Assembly: GCF_013911965.1 (NCBI RefSeq)
Contig: NZ_JACESE010000003.1
Coordinates: 223,238 to 287,237, forward strand
DNA: 64,000 nucleotides
From: Phenylobacterium sp.
GTDB taxonomy: Bacteria; Pseudomonadota; Alphaproteobacteria; Caulobacterales; Caulobacteraceae
Direction: 5' to 3'
Shown here: positions 34,794-43,802 of the stretch, piece by piece
Position numbering within the stretch: position 1 is the first letter of the stretch
Layout: each line of letters opens with the position of its first letter
Made by a program: the position numbers and the translations under genes
The notes under the pieces: generated by a model
The model's input: only the letters and a program-made list of their open reading frames with translations
Database searches by the model: none
What the model was told of the DNA's origin: nothing

Positions 34794-37249
34794 TCGGCGG
34801 CGGCCTTCATCGGGAGGATGGACACAGGCGCATAGTCGCGGCGCCCGGCGGCGGCGGCTTCCTCGGCCCAGGGATCGGACTGGCTGTGCGCCTGGCTGGC
34901 GACGAAGCGATCGAAGAAGGCCCGGCGCCCCGCCCCGTCCTCCACCACCGCGGCCTTCAGAGCCTCAAGCCCGATGCGGTCGATCCATTTGTAGATCCGC
35001 TCCAGGTACCAGCCGTCCTCGCGGTAGAACTGCAGGATGGCGGCGATGAGCTCGATCGCCTCGTCCTCCGTGGCGACCTTGGTCAGCACCTGAGTGCCCT
35101 GGATGTGCAGGCCGGCCGCGCCGCCGACATGGATCTCGTAGCCGCTGTCGACGCAGATCACGCCGATGTCCTTGCAGGTGGCCTCGGCGCAGTTGCGCGG
35201 ACAGCCGGAGACGGCCAGCTTCACCTTGGCCGGCGTCCAGGAGCCCCAGAGGAACTTCTCGAGCTTCACCCCGAGCCCCGTCGAGTCCTGGGTTCCGAAG
35301 CGGCACCAGTCGGAGCCGACACAGGTCTTCACCGTGCGCAGCGCCTTGCCGTAGGCGTGGCCGGAGACCATGCCGGCGGCGTTCAGGTCGGCCCAGACGG
35401 CGGGCAGATCCTCCTTGCGCACGCCCAGGAGGTCGATGCGCTGGCCGCCCGTCACCTTCACCGTGGGAATGGCGAACTTGTCGGCCACGTCGGCGATGGC
35501 CCGAAGCTCCGCCGCAGAGGTCAGGCCGCCCCACATGCGCGGCACCACCGAATAGGTGCCGTCCTTCTGGATGTTGGCGTGGACGCGTTCGTTGACGAAC
35601 CGCGACTGGGCGTCGTCCGCATACTCGCCCGGCCAGGCGCAGAGCAGGTAGTAGTTCAGCGCCGGCCGGCAGGCGGCGCACCCATCGGGCGTGGACCATT
35701 CCAGGGCCTGCATGACCGCCGGCATGGACTTCAGCCCTTCGGCCACGATCGCCTTGCGGACGGCGGCGTGGGGATGATGGGTGCACCTGCAGACGGGCTT
35801 CGGCCCCGTCTGGGCCTGGAAGCCGTCGCCGAGGGTCAGCTTCAGGACCTGTTCGACCAGCGGCGTGCAGGTCCCGCAGGAGCCCGAGGCCTTGGTGACG
35901 CTGCGCACATCGTCGAGGGTGGTCAGTCCCTGGCCCGCAATGGCGCCGACGATCTCGCCCTTGCAGACGCCGTTGCAGCCGCAGATCTCGGCCTCGTCGG
36001 CCAAGGCCGCAACGGCGGCGCTAGGGTCGAGCCCCCGAAGGCCCTCCGTCACCGCCTGGCCGAAGACGAGGGTGTCGCGGATATCGCCGACATCGGCCCC
36101 CTGGCGCATCAGGTCGAAGTACCAGCCGCCGTCGGTCGCATCGCCGAACAGGACTGCGCCGGCGAGTTTCCCGTCGCGCAGGACGACGCGCTTGTAGACG
36201 CCGCGCCCGGCGTCGCGGAAGACGATGTCCTCGCAGCCTTCCCCGCCGGCGAACTCGCCCGCGGAGAAGACGTCCACGCCCGAAACCTTCAGCCGCGTGG
36301 AGATGGCCGAACCCTGATAGCTCGCCGGCCCCTCGGTGAGGGTCTGGGCGGCGGCCCTGCACATGTCCCAGATGGGGGCGACCAGACCATAGCACTGCCC
36401 CCGGTGCTCGACGCATTCGCCCACCGCCAGGATGTCCGGGTCGGAGGTGCGCATGGCGTCGTCGACCACGACGCCGCGATTGGTCTCCAGACCGGCGGAC
36501 TTGCCGAGCGCCGTGTTGGGGCGGATGCCGACCGCCATGACGAGCAGGTCGCAGGGCAGCTCGCGGCCGTCCTTCAGCCGCAGGGCGCGGACCTGGCCGT
36601 CCTCGCCCACAATCTCCTCCGACTGGCCCCCCAGCACCGTCTCGACGCCACGCTCGGACAGGGCCTGGGCGAGCAGGAAGCCGGCCGAGGCGTCGAGCTG
36701 GCGCTCCATCAGCACGTCGACCAGATGGACCACGGTCGCCGCCATGCCGCGTCGCGCCAGGCCGTAGGCCGCTTCCAGCCCCAGGAGGCCGCCGCCGATC
36801 ACCACCGCCCGCGCGCCGGGGCGTGCGGCGGCCACCATGGCCTCCACGTCGTCCAGGTCGCGGAAGGTGACGACGCCAGCGAGGTCGGCGCCCGGCAGGG
36901 GCAGACGCACGGGATCCGAGCCCGTGGCCAGGATCAGCCGGTCATAGCCGACCTCCAGCCCGCCCTCGGCCCGCACCACCTTCGCCTCCCGGTCGACGGC
37001 CGTGACGGCTCGCCCCGAATGGAGGGTGATCCCGTGGTCGCGGTACCAGGCCTCGTCATTGATGACGATGTCGTCGAAGGCCTTCTCTCCGGCCAGGACG
37101 GGCGAGAGCATGATGCGGTTGTAGTTCACCCGGGGCTCGGCCCCGAAGATGGCGATCTGGTAGCGGTCGGGGGCGCGCTTGAGCAGCTCCTCCACCGCCC
37201 GGCAGCCGGCCATGCCGTTGCCGATGACGACCAGGCGTTCCTTGGTCAT
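34790..37249 (-). CDS. nirB: Nitrite reductase (NAD(P)H) large subunit
   Basis: 819-residue cytoplasmic siroheme enzyme that reduces nitrite to ammonium with NAD(P)H. Domains in order: FAD (LVVIGNGMAGCRAVEELLKR at the start), NADH (ARAVVIGGGLLGLEAAYGLA), two BFD-like cysteine clusters (EICGCNGVCKGEIVGA, VCRCTHHPH), and siroheme/4Fe-4S (VGSDWCRFGTQDSTGLG and SGCPRNCAEATCKDIGVI). The ATG giving MTKERLVVIG is the family start; an upstream in-frame ATG would add 28 unrelated residues. 26 bp downstream of narK. Confidence 0.97.
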   Translation of the reverse strand: MTKERLVVIGNGMAGCRAVEELLKRAPDRYQIAIFGAEPRVNYNRIMLSPVLAGEKAFDDIVINDEAWYRDHGITLHSGRAVTAVDREAKVVRAEGGLEVGYDRLILATGSDPVRLPLPGADLAGVVTFRDLDDVEAMVAAARPGARAVVIGGGLLGLEAAYGLARRGMAATVVHLVDVLMERQLDASAGFLLAQALSERGVETVLGGQSEEIVGEDGQVRALRLKDGRELPCDLLVMAVGIRPNTALGKSAGLETNRGVVVDDAMRTSDPDILAVGECVEHRGQCYGLVAPIWDMCRAAAQTLTEGPASYQGSAISTRLKVSGVDVFSAGEFAGGEGCEDIVFRDAGRGVYKRVVLRDGKLAGAVLFGDATDGGWYFDLMRQGADVGDIRDTLVFGQAVTEGLRGLDPSAAVAALADEAEICGCNGVCKGEIVGAIAGQGLTTLDDVRSVTKASGSCGTCTPLVEQVLKLTLGDGFQAQTGPKPVCRCTHHPHAAVRKAIVAEGLKSMPAVMQALEWSTPDGCAACRPALNYYLLCAWPGEYADDAQSRFVNERVHANIQKDGTYSVVPRMWGGLTSAAELRAIADVADKFAIPTVKVTGGQRIDLLGVRKEDLPAVWADLNAAGMVSGHAYGKALRTVKTCVGSDWCRFGTQDSTGLGVKLEKFLWGSWTPAKVKLAVSGCPRNCAEATCKDIGVICVDSGYEIHVGGAAGLHIQGTQVLTKVATEDEAIELIAAILQFYREDGWYLERIYKWIDRIGLEALKAAVVEDGAGRRAFFDRFVASQAHSQSDPWAEEAAAAGRRDYAPVSILPMKAAAE

Positions 37250-37275
37250 GGCGATACTCCGGTGCTGAAAGGGAC

Positions 37276-38499
37276 TTAGAGGCGCAGGGTGGCGGGCGAG
37301 GCGCCGGCCAGTTCGGCCCAGGTGCGCCGCCACTGGTGCTTGACGCTGCTGAGCGCCAGGAAGGCCATCAGCGCCATGGCGGCGAAGCCGATCAGTCCGG
37401 CCTGATAGCTGCCTGTCGCCTGCTTGGCCCAGCCGAGGCTGGCGGCCAGATAGAAGCCGCCGATTCCGCCCGTGGCGCCGACCAGGCCCGTGACGACCCC
37501 GATCTCCTTGCGGAAGCGCTGCGGGGCGAGCTGGAACACCGCCCCATTGCCGGCGCCGAGCGCCAGCATGGCGAACATGATGACGGCGAGCGCGATCCAG
37601 GGACTCGGCATGTGGAAGCTGGCGGCCGCCAGGCCGATGGCGGCCAGCACATAGACGACGCTGAGCGTCCGCACGCCGCCGTAGCGATCGGCCAGGCCGC
37701 CGCCCACCGGCCTGACGAAGGAGCCGGCGAAGACGCAGGCGGCCGTGAAGAAGCCGGCGATCACCGGATCAAGGCCGTACTCGGCGTTGAAGTAGATGGT
37801 GAGCGAGGAGGACAGGCCCACGAAGCCGCCGAAGGTGACGCTGTAGAGCAGCATCAGCCACCAGGCGTCCGGCGTCTTGAGGACCGCCAGATACTCCCCC
37901 AGCGACTTCGGCGCCGGCCGGTCGGGCGCGTCCTTGGCGAAGAGAACATAGACGACGAAGGCGACGGCCAGCGGCAGGGTCGCCAGGCCCAGGACGTTCG
38001 TCCAGCCGAACTCCTTGGCCAGGAACGGAGCGAAGAGCGCGGCCAGGGCCGTGCCGGAGTTGCCGGCCCCGGCGATGCCCAGCGCCAGCCCCTGGTGCTC
38101 CGGCGGATACCAGCGCGAGGCCAGCGGCAGGGCGACGGCGAAGGAGGCGCCGGCCACGCCGAGCACGACGCCCAGAAGCAGCACCTGGCTGTAGGAATGA
38201 ACGCCGAGGAACCAGGCGAGGCCAAGTCCGGCGAGCACGATGAGCTGGCCGATGATCCCCGTCTTCTTCGGACCGATGTGGTCGACGAGCAGGCCCGCGA
38301 CCACCCGCAGCAGGGCGCCGGCGAGCACCGGCACGGCGACCATCAGGCCCTTCTGCGCCGGATCCAGGCCGAAGGTGTCGGCGATGGCCACGCCCAGCGG
38401 TCCGAGCAGCACCCAGACCATGAAGGAGAGGTCGAAATAGAGGAAGGCGGAGAACAGGGTCGGGACGTGCCCGGCCTTGAAGAAGGATCTGTCGATCAT
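37276..38499 (-). CDS. narK: Nitrate/nitrite MFS transporter
   Basis: 407 residues with about twelve membrane helices, nitrate/nitrite porter family (NarK1/NasA type). Nitrate signatures: GIAGAGNSGTALAALFAPFL in the first half and ALGAGNGAVFQLAPQRFRKE in the second. Substrate-binding arginines are expected in helices 2 and 8; VAGLLVDHIGPKKTG and SFVRPVGGGLADRYGG are the visible loops. It is the first gene of the nirB-nirD-nasA-cobA run, preceded by a 224-bp leader that is a candidate NasT target. Confidence 0.94.
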   Translation of the reverse strand: MIDRSFFKAGHVPTLFSAFLYFDLSFMVWVLLGPLGVAIADTFGLDPAQKGLMVAVPVLAGALLRVVAGLLVDHIGPKKTGIIGQLIVLAGLGLAWFLGVHSYSQVLLLGVVLGVAGASFAVALPLASRWYPPEHQGLALGIAGAGNSGTALAALFAPFLAKEFGWTNVLGLATLPLAVAFVVYVLFAKDAPDRPAPKSLGEYLAVLKTPDAWWLMLLYSVTFGGFVGLSSSLTIYFNAEYGLDPVIAGFFTAACVFAGSFVRPVGGGLADRYGGVRTLSVVYVLAAIGLAAASFHMPSPWIALAVIMFAMLALGAGNGAVFQLAPQRFRKEIGVVTGLVGATGGIGGFYLAASLGWAKQATGSYQAGLIGFAAMALMAFLALSSVKHQWRRTWAELAGASPATLRL

Positions 38500-38723
38500 G
38501 ACGAAGGCCCGTGCGTGAGACGTGGGCGGCGGCGTCGCCGTGCGGAGGTGCTCTTCATCGAGCGGTTCCGTTGAGCCGCGAACGCCGTTGTCCTGGGCCT
38601 GACCTCAGCAGACGCGAGGACCGGCGCGCCTGTCACCCTCGCCCGGGGAGCGGCGGCCGGACGACGGACAGGTCGCTGGAAATTGCGGCGCCTGCGGGCG
38701 GACCCTGTCGCAGAATTGGGCGA
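38500..38723 (-). promoter_or_regulatory. Leader of the nitrate operon with candidate NasT (ANTAR) hairpins
   Basis: Non-coding gap between nasS and narK. On the minus strand it holds GGAC-AACGGC-GTTC (38580-38593), a 4-bp stem with a six-base loop having A at position 1 and G at position 4, the known ANTAR-target pattern. Directly after it comes GCGG-CTCAACGGAA-CCGC (38562-38579), which repeats the CAACGG core but has a larger loop. A GACAGG segment near each end of the upstream half can pair with the CCTGTC at 38667-38672. No clear U-tailed terminator was found. Confidence 0.45.
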
Positions 38724-39698
38724 TCAACGGTTCCCGACCGCCTGATCGTACAGGTCCGGGCGGTAGATCCGCGCCGCCGCCCTGGCCGGATCGGCGGCCT
38801 CGGCCTGCCCCCACCTGGCCATCTGGTCGAGGATCCACAGCGCGTGTTCGGGTCTCGGGCGTCCCAGGCCTGCGCCGCCGAACGCCATTTCATCGAGGCT
38901 CTGGACGATCGCCGGCACGGGCGCGCCCACATGCTCGGGCCGGGCCAGCAGGTCCGCCAGAGCCGCCCGATTCTCCATCGCCCCGCACCACCGGCCGGCG
39001 GCGTCCAGGGCCCGGATCAGACCGGCCAGAACCTGGGGGTTGGCCGCAGCCCAATACTCCGTCACGCCGAAGACCTTGTCCGGCGCGTCGGGCAGCACTT
39101 CCTCGACGTGGACCACCGTGCGGCCCACGCCCGCGGCTTCGGCCACGGCATTCCAGGGCGCGCCCGCGCAGAAGCCTTCGATCACCCCTTCGGCGAGGAG
39201 ATCGGCCGTGCGCGCGGGCGGCGCCACGGTGAGCCGCACGTCCCGATCCGGATCGAGACCCAGCCGCACGAGCCAGGTGCGCAGCAGATAGTTGTGGATC
39301 GAGAAGGGGTAGACGACGGCCAGGGTCAGCGGGCTCGCCCCCTCCTCCTGGCGCCGCCGGGCCAGCCGCGCGAGCTGGCCCCCAGGGGGCTGCTCGCCGG
39401 CGAGGCGCGTGGACAGGGTCACCGCCGCCCCGCCCCGGTTCAGGGCGAGCGGGGCGATCATCGCCTTGGTCTCGCTGCCGATCCCGAGGCTGGCGGCGAA
39501 GACCATGGGCGAGAGCATGTGGGCGCCGTCCAGCGCGCCGGCGGCGACCTTGTCGCGGACCGTGGCCCAGGACCCCTCGCGGCTCAGCGCCACCGTCAGC
39601 CCCTGCCCCGCAAAGAACCCCTTCGCCTGGGCCACGATGAGCGGCGCGGCGTCGACCAGGGGGATGAAGCCCAGCTGCAGTTCGCCCGTCACGGTCAA
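38724..39698 (-). CDS. nasS: Nitrate/nitrite sensor NasS (NrtA-like, cytoplasmic)
   Basis: 324 residues related to the periplasmic nitrate-binding protein NrtA/CmpA: LQLGFIPLVDAAPLIVAQAK, SWATVRDKVAAGALDGAHML, then APWNAVAEAAGVGRTVV and DKVFGVTEYWAAANPQVLAG. There is no signal peptide, so it is cytoplasmic and fits NasS, which binds nitrate or nitrite and, without ligand, sequesters the antiterminator NasT. Its start overlaps the nasT stop by 4 bp, giving matched amounts of the two partners. Confidence 0.92.
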   Translation of the reverse strand: MTVTGELQLGFIPLVDAAPLIVAQAKGFFAGQGLTVALSREGSWATVRDKVAAGALDGAHMLSPMVFAASLGIGSETKAMIAPLALNRGGAAVTLSTRLAGEQPPGGQLARLARRRQEEGASPLTLAVVYPFSIHNYLLRTWLVRLGLDPDRDVRLTVAPPARTADLLAEGVIEGFCAGAPWNAVAEAAGVGRTVVHVEEVLPDAPDKVFGVTEYWAAANPQVLAGLIRALDAAGRWCGAMENRAALADLLARPEHVGAPVPAIVQSLDEMAFGGAGLGRPRPEHALWILDQMARWGQAEAADPARAAARIYRPDLYDQAVGNR

Positions 39699-40276
39699 CT
39701 CCCCTCCCCGCCTTTGAGCACGCCGGCGAAGGCCAGGAGATCGGCGGCCACGGCGCCGAGCGGCCGGCCGGTGTCCATCGAGAGCTTCCGAAGCATCCGA
39801 TAGGCGGCCTCCTCGTCCAGGCCGCGCTCCTTCATCAGCAGCGCCTTGGCGCGCTCGACGCTCTTGCGCGAAGCGAGGTCGGCCTTGGCCTTGGCGAGGT
39901 CGGCGCGCAGCTGGTGCATCAGCTGGAAGCGGCTCATCGCCACCTCCAGGATCGGCCGCACCCGGCCGGTGGAGAGCCCGTCGACCACATAGGCCGCCAC
40001 CCCCGCCCGCACCGCCTCCTCGGCGAGCCCCGGCTCGGAGCGGTCGACGAACATCACCACCGGACGCGGGTTGGCCGCCGAGGCCTCGCGCAGGCTCTCG
40101 AGCGTGTCCCGGTCGGGGCTTTCGGAAGCGACGACGATGACGTCAGGCCGGAAGGCGGCGGCCTCGGCCTCCACGAAGACCGCGGCCTGTCGGACCTCCA
40201 GCGGATCAACGCCGGCGAGCCCCTCGGCGACGAGCGCGGCCCGCGCCGGGTCAGGATCGATGATCAGGACTCGCAT
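39695..40276 (-). CDS. nasT: ANTAR antiterminator NasT
   Basis: 193 residues. The N-terminal receiver-like domain (residues 1-120, opening RVLIIDPDPARAALVAEGL) is followed by a coiled coil and a C-terminal ANTAR RNA-binding domain (KSVERAKALLMKERGLDEEA, YRMLRKLSMDTGRPLGAVAA). ANTAR proteins bind paired hairpins in leader RNA and prevent termination. The phosphoacceptor region, DLDSP in many relatives, reads VASESPDRDTLE here, so phosphorylation is unlikely and control should come from NasS binding. Target: the leader before narK. Confidence 0.93.
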   Translation of the reverse strand: MRVLIIDPDPARAALVAEGLAGVDPLEVRQAAVFVEAEAAAFRPDVIVVASESPDRDTLESLREASAANPRPVVMFVDRSEPGLAEEAVRAGVAAYVVDGLSTGRVRPILEVAMSRFQLMHQLRADLAKAKADLASRKSVERAKALLMKERGLDEEAAYRMLRKLSMDTGRPLGAVAADLLAFAGVLKGGEGS

Positions 40277-40383
40277 GAGGTGGTGACTAAGGCCGGCGCG
40301 ACAGGAAAGCAGAGTCTCCCGCGCGCCCCATCTCCGTCACCACAATCGCGATGCCAGTTCATCAGGCGCCCGACGCCCAACAT

Positions 40384-40932
40384 CTAGGCGTCCGAACCGC
40401 CGCCCCAGGCGCCGAGCAGACCGGCGCGCTCCTCCGGCGTATTGGCGCCGCGGACACGGCGGGCCGCCTCTGGGCCCAGGGGCAGCCATGTCAGCCCCGC
40501 ACGCTCCGCCAGGCGCCGCAACGGCCAGCCGTCCTGCAGGTCCGGCGGGAGCGCGTGGGCGCCGATGACCATGGGGAGCGGCAATCCCGCATAGCAGGCC
40601 CCGGGCCCCTTCGCCGCGAGCAGCGGCGCCAGGTCTTCCGGACCGAGAAGCGCCGCATCGACCGCCATGACGAGGCAACGTCCATAGCCGTTGTCGGCGG
40701 CCCAGCCGCAGGCGGCCCTGACCCCTCCGGCCGGCCCGGCGCCCGGCGTCGGATCGGCCAGCCAAGGCAGGCCATAGTCGCCGCCGACGGTCGCCACTGC
40801 GTCCGCCCCAAGGCTCCGGGCAAGGCTCGCCAGCCGGTCGACCGCGCGGCGACCGCCCCATTCGAGCAGGGCCTTGTCCTGCCCCATGCGCCGGGAGCCG
40901 CCTCCCACCAGGATGAACGCCGCAAGCGTCAT
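40384..40932 (-). CDS. mobA: Molybdenum cofactor guanylyltransferase
   Basis: 182 residues. The nucleotidyltransferase signature [20 protein letters not shown] lies at residues 6-25, with [15 protein letters not shown], the [12 protein letters not shown] loop and [11 protein letters not shown]. MobA adds GMP to molybdopterin to form MGD, the form needed by NasA, which fits its place at the head of the nitrate island. The metal-binding aspartate sits in VMAVDAALL. 107 bp before nasT, same strand. Confidence 0.93.
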   Translation of the reverse strand: MTLAAFILVGGGSRRMGQDKALLEWGGRRAVDRLASLARSLGADAVATVGGDYGLPWLADPTPGAGPAGGVRAACGWAADNGYGRCLVMAVDAALLGPEDLAPLLAAKGPGACYAGLPLPMVIGAHALPPDLQDGWPLRRLAERAGLTWLPLGPEAARRVRGANTPEERAGLLGAWGGGSDA

Positions 40933-40966
40933 GACGGACAGGGCCTTTCCGCAGACCGCTAACGTA

Positions 40967-41458
40967 TCAGAACACGCCCATGGCCAGGCCCGCGGCCAGG
41001 GCGGCGCCGAGCTCGGCGCAGCGGTCGCGGTCGGCGGCCGGCAGGTGCTTCGGTGCGGCGATCGCCTCCGGCGTCTGGGCGTGGGTGCAGACGATGATCG
41101 GCTCGGCCACGGGCTTCAGCCGCCAGCCCGTGGCGATGCGCGCGGCCTGGCGGACGGCGTTCTCGCCGTCGCTTCCGGCGCAGACCATCAGTCCATAGGG
41201 CCGGCCGTTCAGCCGCCCGAGCACGGGATAGTAGCTGCGATCGAAGAACTCCTTCATCTCGCCGGAAATGGCGGCGAGATTCTCCGGGAAGACAAACAGA
41301 TAGCCGTCGGCGCCGGTCAGATCGGCGGGCTGGGCCTCCCGCGCCGGCAGCAGCCGGGTTTCCACGCCGGCCTCGCCCCGAGCCGCCTCGAGCGCGGCCT
41401 CGGCCATCTGACGCGATCCTCCGGTGCGGGTGTGATAGACGATCAGAAGGGTCTTCAT
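40967..41458 (-). CDS. Flavodoxin-like / NADPH-dependent FMN protein
   Basis: 163 residues with a flavodoxin fold. The FMN phosphate loop [20 protein letters not shown] follows strand MKTLLIV, and [20 protein letters not shown] is the flavin-contact loop of the NQO/FMN-reductase group. It would carry electrons between a reductase and an acceptor; the partner is unknown. It is 34 bp ahead of mobA on the same strand, so it may belong to the nitrate transcript, possibly as an electron donor, but this is only inferred from position. Confidence 0.8.
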   Translation of the reverse strand: MKTLLIVYHTRTGGSRQMAEAALEAARGEAGVETRLLPAREAQPADLTGADGYLFVFPENLAAISGEMKEFFDRSYYPVLGRLNGRPYGLMVCAGSDGENAVRQAARIATGWRLKPVAEPIIVCTHAQTPEAIAAPKHLPAADRDRCAELGAALAAGLAMGVF

Positions 41459-41571
41459 GGACCGAACATAGCAGGCCTCCGCCGCCGCCGAAGCGGCGGC
41501 TCGACAGGCGCGGGAACCACGGCCGCGCCGGAGGGTTTGGCCCCTTGAGCCCCTTCTGACCGTGCGAGCCC

Positions 41572-42312
41572 ATGCCCCAGCAAGCCTTCTGGACGCCCTA
41601 CTGCGGCGCCGGGCCGGTCCCCGGCGACCTGGCGAGCCGCTGGAATCTCGATCCCTGGCTGCTGGCGATGCTGGCCCTGATCGCCGCCCTCCCCTGGATC
41701 CGCGCGGCGGGGGTGGAGCGCCGCGGCCTCTGGCTCGCCGGCGTGGGCGCGCTGGCCGTCTCGTTCGTCTCCCCGCTCTGCGCGCTCAGCTCGGCCCTGT
41801 TCTCGGCCCGCGTCGTCCATCACATGCTGCTGATCGCGGCGGCCGCGCCGCTCTTGGCCTGGGCGGCGCCGCGTGAGGCTGGCGGCCGGCTGGGCGGACC
41901 GCTCGCCTGGACCTTCATCCACGGGCTCATCCTGTGGGCCTGGCACGCGCCCAGCGCCTATGCGGCGGCCCTCTCCAGCGACGCCGCCTACTGGCTCATG
42001 CAGGCGAGCCTCTTGCTCAGCGCCCTGGGCTTCTGGCGGGCCGTGCGCCGCGCGTCGGCGCCGGCGGGCGTCGGCGCCCTGCTGCTCGCCATGATGCAGA
42101 TGGGCCTGCTCGGCGCCCTCCTCACCTTTGCGGGCGAGGCGGTCTATGCGCCGCACTTCGCGACCACCCAGGCCTGGGGCTTCACCCCGCTTCGCGACCA
42201 GCAGCTCGGCGGCCTGATCATGTGGGCCCCGGCCAGCGCGATCTACCTCGCCGCCGCCCTGGCCCTGCTCTGCCGCTGGCTGGGCCCCGACCGGGAGGCG
42301 CAGGCCGCATGA
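41572..42312 (+). CDS. ctaG: Cytochrome c oxidase assembly factor CtaG (caa3 type)
   Basis: 246 residues with about seven membrane helices, CtaG_caa3 family, which assists assembly of caa3-type oxidases. It opens MPQQAFWTPYCGAGPVPG and includes SARVVHHMLLIAAAAPLLAW, WTFIHGLILWAWHAPSAY and TPLRDQQLGGLIMWAPASA, the conserved His-bearing loops. Its stop overlaps the next start by 4 bp (ATGA). It begins the respiratory cluster whose oxidase genes lie 2 kb downstream. Confidence 0.9.
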   Translation: MPQQAFWTPYCGAGPVPGDLASRWNLDPWLLAMLALIAALPWIRAAGVERRGLWLAGVGALAVSFVSPLCALSSALFSARVVHHMLLIAAAAPLLAWAAPREAGGRLGGPLAWTFIHGLILWAWHAPSAYAAALSSDAAYWLMQASLLLSALGFWRAVRRASAPAGVGALLLAMMQMGLLGALLTFAGEAVYAPHFATTQAWGFTPLRDQQLGGLIMWAPASAIYLAAALALLCRWLGPDREAQAA

Positions 42313-42977
42313 TCGTCGTCGAGCGCCTGCGCCAGTGGGCGCATGGCCACACGCGCAGGGACGTCTATTCGCCGGTGGGGCAGGTCTTCCACTGGCTGAT
42401 GGCCTTCCTGGTCTTCTTCCAGATCTGGTGGGGCTGGCGCATCGGTCGCCTGCCCGTAGGGCCGGAGAAGCTGGAGGGCTACCAGCTCCACTCCCAGAGC
42501 GGCGTGCTGCTGCTCGTCCTGATCCTGCTGCGCGCCCTCTGGCGCCTGATGATTCCCGGCCCGGTGAACGACGCCGACAAGCCCGGCTGGCAGAGCACGG
42601 CGGCCCACATCACCCACTACGTGCTCTACTTCCTGATGATCGCCCTGCCGATCAGCGGCTGGGCCATGTGGTCGGCCATGGCGACCGAACAGCCGCTCTC
42701 CGTCGCCGGCGCCCTGCCATGGCCTCAGCTTCCCCTGGGCGATCTGCCCAGCCGCACACGCTGGCGCATCATGGAAGGGGCCGAACTCGTCCACCTCGTC
42801 CTGGTCTGGGCCCTTCTGACCACCCTCGCCGGTCATGTGGGGGCGGCGCTCAAGCATCACTTCATCGACCGCGACGATGTGCTGGCCGCCATGGTCCCGT
42901 TCCTGAAGCCGCTGCCGCCCCGGGCCGAGGCCGCCGAAGATCCGGTTCCCACGCGCCGCTCCTCGACCTTCGGATGA
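42309..42977 (+). CDS. Cytochrome b561-type membrane protein
   Basis: 222 residues with four membrane helices and b-heme ligands expected in SPVGQVFHWLMAFLVFF, EGYQLHSQSGVLLLV, HITHYVLYFLMIALPISG and LVHLVLVWALLTTLAGHVGA. Bacterial b561 proteins move electrons between quinol and acceptors such as superoxide or c-type cytochromes. Coupled to ctaG by an ATGA overlap. The C-terminal tail (PRAEAAEDPVPTRRSSTF) is charged and cytoplasmic. Confidence 0.88.
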   Translation: MIVVERLRQWAHGHTRRDVYSPVGQVFHWLMAFLVFFQIWWGWRIGRLPVGPEKLEGYQLHSQSGVLLLVLILLRALWRLMIPGPVNDADKPGWQSTAAHITHYVLYFLMIALPISGWAMWSAMATEQPLSVAGALPWPQLPLGDLPSRTRWRIMEGAELVHLVLVWALLTTLAGHVGAALKHHFIDRDDVLAAMVPFLKPLPPRAEAAEDPVPTRRSSTFG

Positions 42978-43025
42978 GGCGGCCCTGCGCCCGCCGGGCG
43001 GGGCGGCGTCGTCAGGCCCGGGACG

Positions 43026-43712
43026 CTATGGCGCGCCTTGGCCCGGGAGACCCGCGGCATAGTCGGAGAGCGCCGCGATTTCGGCCTCGGTGAGCCTCTG
43101 GCTGATGGTCAGCATGACCTGCTGGGGGCTGTTGCGGCGCTTGGCGTCCTGCCAGAGCCGAAGCTGTTCGGCGAGATAGGGCGCAGGCTGGCCGGCGAGG
43201 GGCGGGTTGGCGGGGCCCCGTCCCTCGCCCGCCGCGCCGTGGCAGCGGGCGCAGGCGAGCAGGCCGCGGGCGGGATCGCCGTTCTGGTAGAGGGCTGCGA
43301 TGGCCGGCGACGCTGCGTCCTCGCCATAGGCGACGTCCCGCGCAGGCATGGCGGCATACCAGGCGGCGACCGAAAGCCTCTCGCTCTGGGACAGCTTGCC
43401 GGCGATGGCGTGCATGGTCGGATCGGGCCGCCGTCCGTCGGCATAGTCCTGCAGCTGTTTGGCCAGATAGCCGTAGGGCAGACCCGCAAGCCGGGGCGCG
43501 CCTTCGCCGTCGCCCTGCCCCGCAAGCCCGTGACAGGTGAAGCAGGCGTTCCGGGCGCCGGCCTCGCCCCCGCTGAGGGCGATCAGTTCGCCGGTGGCGG
43601 TGAACGGGTCCCGGCCCGGGGCTTCGCCGGAGGCGCCGCAACCGACGAGCAGCAGGCACGCGGCTATGGTCGAGCCGCCCGCAATCCCCAGCATTCGCCC
43701 CGCGATCCTCAT
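43026..43712 (-). CDS. Diheme c-type cytochrome (c4-like) lipoprotein
   Basis: 228 residues. The N-terminus MRIAGRMLGIAGGSTIAACL ends in a lipobox (LVGC, Cys25), so it is likely a lipid-anchored periplasmic cytochrome. Two heme motifs, ACFTCHGLAGQGDGEGAPRL and ACARCHGAAGEG, each begin a cytochrome c domain with later methionines as axial ligands, the arrangement of cytochrome c4. It faces the oxidase genes and could feed them electrons. An ATG twelve codons upstream (at 43748) is possible but would put a hydrophilic stretch before the signal; neither start has a clear ribosome site. Convergent with the b561 gene. Confidence 0.86.
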   Translation of the reverse strand: MRIAGRMLGIAGGSTIAACLLLVGCGASGEAPGRDPFTATGELIALSGGEAGARNACFTCHGLAGQGDGEGAPRLAGLPYGYLAKQLQDYADGRRPDPTMHAIAGKLSQSERLSVAAWYAAMPARDVAYGEDAASPAIAALYQNGDPARGLLACARCHGAAGEGRGPANPPLAGQPAPYLAEQLRLWQDAKRRNSPQQVMLTISQRLTEAEIAALSDYAAGLPGQGAP

Positions 43713-43802
43713 CCGCTGCGGAACCGCATCGGCCTGTGAAGGTTCCATTGGGCGCAAGGTTCTGCGGTCAGGCGCCGGAGTGACGGACCTGGGGGAGGAT
43801 GA

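Noticed and set aside
38500-38723. Classic Rho-independent attenuator in the nitrate leader
   Set aside because: GC-rich hairpins exist but none is followed by a U-run, so termination, if any, must use another signal or Rho.
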